DNA of 64,000 bases from positions 2,596,001-2,660,000 of the forward strand of contig NZ_CP066356.1 of the NCBI RefSeq assembly GCF_023278185.1, in the 5' to 3' direction. Source of the DNA: Bradyrhizobium elkanii USDA 76 (lineage in GTDB: Bacteria > Pseudomonadota > Alphaproteobacteria > Rhizobiales > Xanthobacteraceae). Within the stretch, counting starts at the first letter, position 1. The number at the start of each line of letters is the position of its first letter. The notes beneath the pieces are model-generated. The model made no database searches. It had not been told where the DNA came from and saw nothing but the letters and a program-made list of their open reading frames with translations. A program made the position numbers and the translations under genes. Shown piece after piece: positions 44,387 through 51,931 of this stretch.

Positions 44387-45391
44387 ATGAACGTGTCACC
44401 CCGTCCGAATTCGATCATGCAGGCCGCGGTCTTCCACGGCAACGACCGCATCACCATCGAGCGCGTGGCAATGCCCGACGTCGGCACGGGTGAAGTGCTC
44501 GTGCGCGTTTCGCGCACCGCGCTGTGTGGTTCGGACTTCAAGCTCTGGCACAAGGGCGCAGAGTTCACTGCCGGACACGAAATCTTTGGCGTCGTCGAGC
44601 AGCCCGGTCACCGGCTGCATGGTCGGCGCTGTGCCGTCTATATTCCCTTGCATTGCGGCCACTGCGCCGCCTGCAAGCGCGGCGACACCCAGATGTGCCT
44701 GGAGGTCTCGAGCCTGATCGGCTGGAACCGGCCGGGCGGCTATGCCGAATATGTTCCGGTGCCGGAAAACTGTTTGCTGCCGGTGCCTGACGATATCGAG
44801 GACAGCCTCGCGCCGCTGCTGCTCGACACCATCGGCACGTCGGGCCACGCCGTCCGCTTCGTCAGCCGCGTGGTGCCGCCGGGTGAGGCCGGACCTGTTC
44901 TTGTCATGGGCGCCGGGCCAGTGGGTCTCGGCGTCGTGCTGGCGCTCCGCGCGCTCGGCTACAACGACATCCACGTCGCCGACCCCAATGCGACGCGGTT
45001 GACGATCGCGCAATCCTTCGGAGCGAAGGCGCATCCCGTCGGCGACACATCGCAGCGTTTCGCTCTCATCATGGAATGCTCCGGTGCGCATGCGGCGCGC
45101 AATCTCGGCATCGAGCTTGTCCTGCCGCGCGGTGCGCTGGTGCTGGTCGGCGAGAACGCCGCGCCCTGGACCATCGAGGAAGGCAAAGTGTTCCGCCGCA
45201 AGGACTTCTACATGATCCGGACCTTCTACTTCCCGGTCTCGGATTTCGAGCCGAACATCGAGCTGCTGCGCAAGTTCAAGGACGAATACCGCGTCCTCGT
45301 CGACGGCGAGTTCGGCCTGTCGGCCCTGCCTCAGAATTTCGCCCGCTTTGCCAGGGGCGAGCTGATCAAGCCGGTACTGGCGCTGGATTAA
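44387..45391 (+). CDS. Zinc-dependent MDR alcohol/polyol dehydrogenase
   Basis: The 334-aa protein has the catalytic-zinc region ALCGSDFKLWHKG with GHE downstream, four structural-zinc cysteines in CGHCAACKRGDTQMC, and the NAD fold VLVMGAGPVGLGVVLALRALG. It belongs to the medium-chain family with threonine and sorbitol dehydrogenases. Placed inside an ABC sugar operon, it probably oxidises an imported polyol to a ketose. It starts 6 bp after the permease stop. Confidence 0.88.
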   Translation: MNVSPRPNSIMQAAVFHGNDRITIERVAMPDVGTGEVLVRVSRTALCGSDFKLWHKGAEFTAGHEIFGVVEQPGHRLHGRRCAVYIPLHCGHCAACKRGDTQMCLEVSSLIGWNRPGGYAEYVPVPENCLLPVPDDIEDSLAPLLLDTIGTSGHAVRFVSRVVPPGEAGPVLVMGAGPVGLGVVLALRALGYNDIHVADPNATRLTIAQSFGAKAHPVGDTSQRFALIMECSGAHAARNLGIELVLPRGALVLVGENAAPWTIEEGKVFRRKDFYMIRTFYFPVSDFEPNIELLRKFKDEYRVLVDGEFGLSALPQNFARFARGELIKPVLALD

Positions 45392-45397
45392 GCGATC

Positions 45398-46471
45398 ATG
45401 GCCTCGATCTCGATTCGCAACCTCGTCAAGCGCTACGGCAGTTTCACCGTGATCCCCGATCTCAATCTGGAGATCGCGGACCATGAATTCGTCGTCTTTG
45501 TGGGGCCATCCGGATGTGGCAAGTCGACACTGCTACGAATCATCGCGGGTCTCGAGCCGATCACGTCCGGGGACCTCTACATCGGCGACAAGCGCGTCAA
45601 CGGCGTGCAAGCGGCACAGCGCGACATCGCGATGGTGTTCCAGGACTACGCGCTCTATCCGCACATGCGCGTCTACGACAACATGTCGTTCGCATTGGAG
45701 TTGCGGGGAACGCCGAAGGCGGAGATCGATGCGCGCGTGAAGCGTGCCGCCGCGCTCCTGCACATCGAGCCCTATCTCGGTCGCAAGCCGAAGGAGCTCT
45801 CCGGCGGACAGCGCCAGCGCGTCGCCATGGGCCGTGCGATTGTGCGCAATCCCAAGGCGTTTCTGTTCGACGAGCCGTTGTCCAACCTCGACGCAAAACT
45901 GCGCGGGCAGGTGCGGGCCGAGATCAAGGCGCTATCGCAGGAGCTCAAGACCACCATGGTCTTCGTGACCCATGACCAGATCGAGGCCATGACGATGGCC
46001 GACCGGATCGTGGTGCTCCAGGGCGGGACGATCCAGCAATACGACACGCCGGAGACGGTCTACGAGCGGCCGGCCAACCAGTTCGTTGCTGGCTTCATCG
46101 GCTCGCCCGCCATGAACTTCTTCCCGGTCGAATGGCGTGAGGAGCGCGCGATCCTTTCGCAAGGCGCAACCGCGGTGCCGCTGGACGGCGAGACCGCAAG
46201 CCACCTGCGCCGGGCCGGCAGCGCGATCCTCGGCGTTCGTCCCGAGCATTTCGTCGCGGCCACTGATACGGCCGATAGCGTTGCGATCAACGTCAAGCTC
46301 GTCGAGCCGCTCGGCTCGGACACCCTGATTCATTTCGATCTCGCCGGCGTCTCCGCGATTGCAAGGGTCGATCCGTCGTTGCGGCCCAAGCTCGGCGATC
46401 GCCTCAGCCTTCGGCCGCAGCCGGGCAAGACGCATTTGTTCGATGCAGCGAACGGGCAGGTCTTGCGGTGA
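45398..46471 (+). CDS. ABC sugar transporter ATPase (UgpC/MsmK-like)
   Basis: The 357-aa protein has fully canonical motifs: GPSGCGKST, MVFQDYALYPHM, LSGGQRQR, LFDEPLSNLDAK and VTHDQIEAMTMADRI, followed by a TOBE region with GVRPEH. It can form a homodimer serving both permeases. Its normal motifs are a useful contrast with the paired degenerate ATPases at 23959-26190. Its stop overlaps the GTG of the kinase gene. Confidence 0.92.
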   Translation: MASISIRNLVKRYGSFTVIPDLNLEIADHEFVVFVGPSGCGKSTLLRIIAGLEPITSGDLYIGDKRVNGVQAAQRDIAMVFQDYALYPHMRVYDNMSFALELRGTPKAEIDARVKRAAALLHIEPYLGRKPKELSGGQRQRVAMGRAIVRNPKAFLFDEPLSNLDAKLRGQVRAEIKALSQELKTTMVFVTHDQIEAMTMADRIVVLQGGTIQQYDTPETVYERPANQFVAGFIGSPAMNFFPVEWREERAILSQGATAVPLDGETASHLRRAGSAILGVRPEHFVAATDTADSVAINVKLVEPLGSDTLIHFDLAGVSAIARVDPSLRPKLGDRLSLRPQPGKTHLFDAANGQVLR

Positions 46472-47427
46472 GCGCATCGGCGAATATCGAAGATCTTTCG
46501 GCGCTCGCGGATGTGGCGTCCGGAGCCAGGTGTGTCCAGGTAATCTGCCTTGGGCTATCCGCGCTCGATCAGGTCTGGCGCGTCGATCGGCTCTTTGCGG
46601 GCAACAGCGAGAAGATAAAGGCCATCGACTACGGTACCCTTGGCGGCGGAATGGCCGCCAATGCCGCGGTCGCGGTCGCACGGCTCGGTGCCTCCGTCGC
46701 GTTCTGGGGGCGGGCAGGGGACGATGCCGCCGGGCACGAGATGCGGTCGGCTTTTGCTGCCGAAGGTGTCGAGGTCGAGAATTTTCGGCTGTTTCCCGAT
46801 GGCCGTTCTTCGGTCTCAGGGATCATTGTCGACAGTTCGGGCGAGCGGCAGATCGTGAACTTCCGTGGTCTCTTTCCGGAAGCGGCCGATTGGCTTCCGC
46901 TTGAAGCCGTCGCTCGCGCATCCTCGGTGCTGGCCGATCCGCGCTGGGTGGAGGGCGCCGCGACGCTGTTTCGCGAGGCGCGTGCGCGCGGCATACCGAC
47001 GGTGCTCGACGGCGACATGGCTGATGCCGAGGTATTCGAGAGACTGCTGCCGCTGACCGACCACGCGATCTTCTCCGAGCCCGCGCTCGCTTCGTTCGCC
47101 GGATCTGCCAAAGACGAATCTCTCGCAGCACTGGCGCGCTTCCGCTGCAGCGTCATCGCCGTCACGCGCGGCGAGGGTGGCGTCAGTTGGTACGAGAATG
47201 GCCAGCTGCACCGGCGCGCCGCCTATGCCGTCGATGTCGTCGATACCACCGGTGCCGGCGACGTCTTCCACGGCGCTTATGCCCTTGCGATCGGCGTCGG
47301 CCTCGATGTGCGCAACGCCATGGCGTTTTCTGCAGCCACGGCCGCGATGAAATGTCGCCACGCCGGTGGCCGCAACGGAATCCCCACCATCAACGACTGT
47401 CTTGCATTCATGAGGACGAAGCCATGA
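46468..47427 (+). CDS. PfkB family carbohydrate kinase
   Basis: The 319-aa ribokinase-like protein has an N-terminal GGGMAANAAVAVARLG substrate loop and the catalytic anion hole DTTGAGDVFHGAYALAIG with the base Asp. It starts at GTG overlapping the ATPase stop (GTGA). With the dehydrogenase before it and a LacD-like aldolase after it, it probably phosphorylates the ketose, as tagatose-6-phosphate kinase or sulfofructose kinase do in their pathways. Confidence 0.88.
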   Translation: MSASANIEDLSALADVASGARCVQVICLGLSALDQVWRVDRLFAGNSEKIKAIDYGTLGGGMAANAAVAVARLGASVAFWGRAGDDAAGHEMRSAFAAEGVEVENFRLFPDGRSSVSGIIVDSSGERQIVNFRGLFPEAADWLPLEAVARASSVLADPRWVEGAATLFREARARGIPTVLDGDMADAEVFERLLPLTDHAIFSEPALASFAGSAKDESLAALARFRCSVIAVTRGEGGVSWYENGQLHRRAAYAVDVVDTTGAGDVFHGAYALAIGVGLDVRNAMAFSAATAAMKCRHAGGRNGIPTINDCLAFMRTKP

Positions 47428-48461
47428 GGACGATTGGAAAGAACCGCGGGCTGGGACGCCTTGCTGACGCGGAAGGCCACTTTCGCATGGTCGCGCTGGA
47501 TCAGCGGCCGCCGCTGTTCGATGCCATTGCGAAGGCGAAGGGCATCACGCGGGATCAGGTCGAATATTCCGACGTCACTGCGGCCAAGCGGCTCCTCGTG
47601 GAAAACCTCGCGCCGCATTGCAGTTCGATGCTGTTCGACCCGAATTTTGCCGTGCCCGCCGCGATCGATCTGTTGCCGCCGCGCTGCGGCCTGATCATGA
47701 CGCTGGAGGAGCATCGCGTCGAGGAGACCGCGGGCGGTCGCAAGTCGCGCGCGATCGCCAACTGGAGTGTGGAGAAGATTCGCGCCATGGGCGGCGACGC
47801 CGTCAAGGTGCTGGCCTGGTATCGGCCGGATGCGGACGCCGCGGTCAACCAGCATCAGAAGCGCTTCGTGCGCGAGATTGGCGAGGAGTGCGCCCGCCAC
47901 GACGTTCCCTATGTTCTTGAACTGCTGGTCTATCCGTTCCTTGGTAGCGCCAATCACACCGCCGATTATGTGGAATCGCCTGGCAAGCTCCCGGGCCTCG
48001 TCATCGACAGCGTGCGCGAGTTTGCCAAGCCCGAATACGGCGTCGATCTGCTGAAGCTTGAGAGCCCTCTCGCGGCCAACAGCCTGCCGGCCCGTGACGG
48101 CAGCACCGAAGCCCGGGCCGCGCAGAAGGAATTCGATGCGATCGGCGATATCTGCCGTGAGCGGAGCATTCCCTGGGTCTTGTTGTCGGGCGGCGCCGCG
48201 CCGGAAAAATTCGAGCGCGTCCTCGACTTCGCCTATGCCGCGGGCGCGGGCGGTTTCCTCGCGGGCCGCACCATCTGGCTCGATGCCGTCCTGAAGAATT
48301 TCCCGGACCTTACGGCGGTTTCGGCGAGCCTGCGCAAGGATGGCCTCGGCGTGCTTGAGCGGCTCAACAAGCTGACGACGGCCAAGGGCACGCCGTGGAA
48401 GGCGCGCTTTCCTGTATTCACCGATATCAAACAGGAGGGCGACTTCGCGCGCGCCTATTGA
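47424..48461 (+). CDS. LacD-like class I aldolase
   Basis: The 345-aa protein resembles tagatose-1,6-bisphosphate aldolase LacD (VALDQRPPLFDAI, SSMLFDPNFAVPAAIDL, GGDAVKVLAWYRPDAD, and GVDLLKLESPLA with the probable Schiff-base Lys). The related YihT cleaves sulfofructose phosphate. It should split a phosphorylated ketose into triose units and so finish the pathway started by the MDR dehydrogenase and PfkB kinase. The ATG overlaps the kinase stop (ATGA). The upstream in-frame 47187 start lies within the kinase. Confidence 0.86.
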   Translation: MRTIGKNRGLGRLADAEGHFRMVALDQRPPLFDAIAKAKGITRDQVEYSDVTAAKRLLVENLAPHCSSMLFDPNFAVPAAIDLLPPRCGLIMTLEEHRVEETAGGRKSRAIANWSVEKIRAMGGDAVKVLAWYRPDADAAVNQHQKRFVREIGEECARHDVPYVLELLVYPFLGSANHTADYVESPGKLPGLVIDSVREFAKPEYGVDLLKLESPLAANSLPARDGSTEARAAQKEFDAIGDICRERSIPWVLLSGGAAPEKFERVLDFAYAAGAGGFLAGRTIWLDAVLKNFPDLTAVSASLRKDGLGVLERLNKLTTAKGTPWKARFPVFTDIKQEGDFARAY

Positions 48462-48500
48462 AATGGTAACGGCTCGCGCGATCACGTGTCGTGCGGCATC

Positions 48501-48758
48501 ATCCTGCGCTGCCCTGCTCCGAAGCAGCCTCCCTAAGGTCGGGCTGTTGCGCTGCCTGCTTTGGAATGAAGCAGGTGGTCGGGGATGCTGGTCGTGGAGA
48601 CGATTGCGCGGATACGGCGTGAGCACTTCATCAAGGGCAAGACGATCAAGGAGATCGTCCGCGACCTGAAGGTGTCGCGGAACACGGTCCGGAAGGTGCT
48701 GAGGTCGGGAGAGACCTCGTTCGAGTACGAGCGGCAGGTACAGCCACGACCAAAGCTG
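48501..48758 (+). mobile_element. Truncated IS21-family element (left end and istA 5' fragment)
   Basis: A frame from 48585 encodes MLVVETIARIRREHFIKGKT and then IKEIVRDLKVSRNTVRKVLR, the helix-turn-helix N-terminus of an IS21 IstA transposase, followed by EYERQVQPRPKL, after which similarity stops at about 48758 (58 of about 500 residues). Upstream, TGCGCTGCC occurs at 48505-48513 and 48548-48556 within longer related blocks, as expected for the multiple terminal repeats of IS21 elements. The rest of istA, istB and the right end are gone. Confidence 0.8.
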
Positions 48759-48863
48759 GTCGACTCTCGCCGTTTTGATGGCGGTCGTCATCCTAAGAGC
48801 TTCGTACGAGCGCGGTGTCTTGGCGACCATTGAGCGAATTAGTGGCGCCAGGCTTCCAGGCCG

Positions 48864-51800
48864 TCAGCGTCGTACCAAGATACGGCCCAGCAATGTCGTG
48901 CTGTACTCGCCGGTGGCCCTCGCCAGATTTCTTGCGCTCGAACTCGGCCGCCCGGCCGGAAAGTTGAAGGGCAGGCTGAGCGTCCAAGGCGCGATGAACC
49001 GGAATCCCCAAGCGTCGTCCTTTTGCGGCGGCTTTGAGATCGGTGCGAGTTCGATCTCCTCTGCCTTATGGGCGAAAGGCGAGGATAGCGCGATCTTGCC
49101 TTTGATGGGTTGAACGACCGCACCGCCAAGACCGTATTTCAGCATCGAGTAGATGAAATTGCCATCCGGCTGGACGCCGACCAGAGGCTGATCCAGTTTG
49201 TCGCGGATTTGCTTGATGACGAGATAGCTGTCGATGCCACCGGGCACGCCGTCGCGCTCGAACCAGGTTCTTATGGTGCCGGATGAGCTTCGCATGGAGA
49301 AGGAGTCATTGTCATCCTGGATTCGTGCGACCTGTTTGTTGAAGCCGTAAAGATTCTGGCCGATCAACGTGGCTGCCAGCGAGCTCACGAACAAATGCGG
49401 CATGTAGCTGAACAGGACGTTCTGCAATGAAGGTGCGTTCTTATGGATAACGTCGGGAATCAGCTGGGCTATTTCCAGGTAGTGCGCGCCGCCGAAGGGT
49501 AGTGGTCCCGGACGCACGTTGCGTTGCCGGGCAAAGATCAGGACGACATGATGCGGTGGCTCGGGGATATGCTCCGGTGTCTCTTCCGTGTTGCCCTCTG
49601 CATCGGGCGACGCGCCGTAATGCGCTGTCTTGATCGTGCTGTGGGGCGCTGGAGGTTCGAGGAGTGTCAGCCCATCGGGTAGCATTTTCTCGAGTTCGGA
49701 GCGCGACCGTTGTTGGACGACGCAGAACGCCTCGATTTCGCCGGTGCCGGCGACGGCGTTTGTGGCAAGCTTGCGCAGCAGGTCCAATGCCGGCAATAAG
49801 GCGGTTGGTAGCGAAACGTCGTCGAAGTCGTTGGCGTTTGGCATGGCAATATCTACTCCTGCAATTGCGGCTGCCGCAGAGCGGCCCGCCATGACCGATG
49901 CTTCAATACAACCCGCATTAATACCGGTACGAACCCAGTCGCCGGCGAGAAAGAGATTATCGACCCCCGAATTGCCGGCCTCCATGCGTTTGAACACGCT
50001 GCCGGGAACTGATAGCACATATCGGTCCGAGGGATTGATGTTCACCCGCGGATATTGCGCGAAGAACCGCCTTCGAGTCGGGGGGCAATAAGCACGATAG
50101 TCGAAGAATCGCTCCCAACGAATGGCATGGCCGGGGCCTTCAATTCCGGGCCACAAGAAGTGAAGGTTGTTCTCGACCCAGTGCAGCATCCTTCGCCTCT
50201 GCCGCGCGAGCATCCTGGCCGGATAGCTGTGTTCGCAGAACGGGGGCGGCGGATCCGCGGGATCGTCGACCAGGGAGCCGACGAAATATGCCAACCCCTT
50301 GGGAGGCGGTTGAGGCCATTTTTCCAGCGGCAACATCAGGCTCAGGTCGGCCCAGGTATCGAGCGGCAATACGAATCCCGAAAGGGCCGTTCGATCCTGC
50401 TTGCAACCGAGCTCTCGCATGCCGACGTTTGTCCATGCTTGAAAGGCTACCGTCGCCGTCGTCTTGATGGCATCGACCATCTCTCGCCAGCCGGGCATGT
50501 GGCAGATCAGGTCCTTGCATATCGTGCGGAATGCGCCGATGCCGATGCCGAGCACGACATCGTCGAAGTCCCTCCCTCGCAGCAGCTTCCGGGGAGGGTC
50601 GACGCCGGGCCACTTCGTCCACGCCGATTCCAGGTCTATTCTTTGGTCTCGCAGATCCTGCCCTTGGACCAGCTGACGGTAGTCTGGATGGGAAGGCCAG
50701 CTCGGGATTGTGCCATCTGCGCCGATCCAGATCAGCGGATCGTAAGAATTGCCGGAGTGGGTGGTCGCCTGAACGGTGGTGTCGATGAATTCGATCGAAG
50801 CTTTGTCTTGAGACAGTCCGATGTGCTCGACCTTGGTAAAGAATTCGAACTTGACGTGGCGTTTCGTGAGAACCTGGTAGAGCGGAGCGAACAGCAGCTC
50901 GCCCATGGTCGCCTTGAGAAGGTAGAAGAACGACCCGCGATATGTGAAGAGCAGCTTCAATAGGATGCGGGTGCCGGTGCCAGCCGCCACATTCCTGCAG
51001 GGAATGACATTCCCGCGTTCATCCGTGTGGCTACCGAAGAACCCGAACACATAATCATAGCAGCCACGGACGATGGCGGAATCCAGCGCCGAATCCGAGC
51101 AGCCGTTCGACCTCATCCAATCGGTCCACTCCTGATGGTCGATGCAGTCGAAGCCCTGCCACAGCACGCCGTCGCTCAACATGCCGATCGCGATCGTCAG
51201 CGCGACCTCCGCCACGACCTCGCGCGGGTCGCGAGACATGGCGGCCGACGCCGGCTTGCCGCAGAGCTGAGTCCGCGCATGCCTTAGTATCGTCTGTAGT
51301 TCGGCGGCGTCACTTGGGCTGACCGCCCTGGGATTCTGCGGCAGGATATCGACCTTCGCCCGCGCCGTTCTGAAAGGACCGTCGGTTGCTCCGGCCGCCA
51401 CAGCGGAGTGCTGGGTCCCCTCCGGCCATTGGTCCGTGAAGCCAGCGATCGACTGGCTCTGCTGCACCGAGCATTCGAGCAGTGAGCGCAGAAAATCGAC
51501 GAGCGAGAATGCGGGACGCGGTGTGCCCGGAATTCCTTCATGGGGTGGAATGTCGATAGTCCATGAAGCCCAACCGGAATTGAACGGCTCCATGAGCACG
51601 GATCGATCGAGGCCCTCGAAGGCGTTCTCGCGTGATCCGAACGGCGGGCTGAGATCGAGATCGTTCATCGCGGCATAAAGCCGGTCGACCAGTTCGAATG
51701 CGTTATCGTAAAAGCCGGTCCAGACATGAAGTCCGTGTTCCTCGGCGCGATACCCTTTTTCCTTGTCGCGGCCGACCGCTCCCTTGCCGCCAAGCCGCCA

Positions 51801-51920
51801 GCCGATCGTGTAGACGGTGATGTCGAACAGTTGATGCAGGGGATCCTGCTCCGTCAGCTCGAACGCCGCGCTGAGCGCCGCGACACCGCCTCCCAGGATT
51901 GCAATCTTTCTGCGCGCCAT
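48864..51920 (-). CDS. FAD amine-oxidase-fold flavoprotein fused to an acetoacetate-decarboxylase-like domain
   Basis: The 1018-aa protein has two parts. Residues 1-720 form a large FAD oxidoreductase of amine-oxidase/phytoene-desaturase type: ILGGGVAALSAAFELTEQ at the N-terminus (the third Gly of GxGxxG is Ala), GWRLGGKG, and the C-terminal FAD block NLFLAGDWVRTGINAGCIEA. Residues about 730-1000 resemble acetoacetate decarboxylase: FCVVQQRSRSELEKMLPDG and GQNLYGFNKQVARI, with Lys862 at the Schiff-base lysine position. The start at 51920 has GAGGA upstream; ATG 51935 is also possible. It overlaps or abuts the preceding gene. The substrate is unknown. Confidence 0.75.
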   Translation of the reverse strand: MARRKIAILGGGVAALSAAFELTEQDPLHQLFDITVYTIGWRLGGKGAVGRDKEKGYRAEEHGLHVWTGFYDNAFELVDRLYAAMNDLDLSPPFGSRENAFEGLDRSVLMEPFNSGWASWTIDIPPHEGIPGTPRPAFSLVDFLRSLLECSVQQSQSIAGFTDQWPEGTQHSAVAAGATDGPFRTARAKVDILPQNPRAVSPSDAAELQTILRHARTQLCGKPASAAMSRDPREVVAEVALTIAIGMLSDGVLWQGFDCIDHQEWTDWMRSNGCSDSALDSAIVRGCYDYVFGFFGSHTDERGNVIPCRNVAAGTGTRILLKLLFTYRGSFFYLLKATMGELLFAPLYQVLTKRHVKFEFFTKVEHIGLSQDKASIEFIDTTVQATTHSGNSYDPLIWIGADGTIPSWPSHPDYRQLVQGQDLRDQRIDLESAWTKWPGVDPPRKLLRGRDFDDVVLGIGIGAFRTICKDLICHMPGWREMVDAIKTTATVAFQAWTNVGMRELGCKQDRTALSGFVLPLDTWADLSLMLPLEKWPQPPPKGLAYFVGSLVDDPADPPPPFCEHSYPARMLARQRRRMLHWVENNLHFLWPGIEGPGHAIRWERFFDYRAYCPPTRRRFFAQYPRVNINPSDRYVLSVPGSVFKRMEAGNSGVDNLFLAGDWVRTGINAGCIEASVMAGRSAAAAIAGVDIAMPNANDFDDVSLPTALLPALDLLRKLATNAVAGTGEIEAFCVVQQRSRSELEKMLPDGLTLLEPPAPHSTIKTAHYGASPDAEGNTEETPEHIPEPPHHVVLIFARQRNVRPGPLPFGGAHYLEIAQLIPDVIHKNAPSLQNVLFSYMPHLFVSSLAATLIGQNLYGFNKQVARIQDDNDSFSMRSSSGTIRTWFERDGVPGGIDSYLVIKQIRDKLDQPLVGVQPDGNFIYSMLKYGLGGAVVQPIKGKIALSSPFAHKAEEIELAPISKPPQKDDAWGFRFIAPWTLSLPFNFPAGRPSSSARNLARATGEYSTTLLGRILVRR

Positions 51921-51931
51921 GCAGCCAATCC

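Noticed and set aside
46468..48461. A sulfoquinovose (sulfo-EMP) pathway from the PfkB kinase and YihT/LacD-like aldolase
   Set aside because: No sulfoquinovosidase, isomerase or sulfolactaldehyde enzyme accompanies them; the kinase and aldolase families alone are not specific.
48775..49113. Plus-strand 112-residue frame as a gene downstream of the IS fragment
   Set aside because: Most of it is antisense to the 3' end of the flavoprotein-ADC fusion gene, and it has no ribosome site or recognisable motif.
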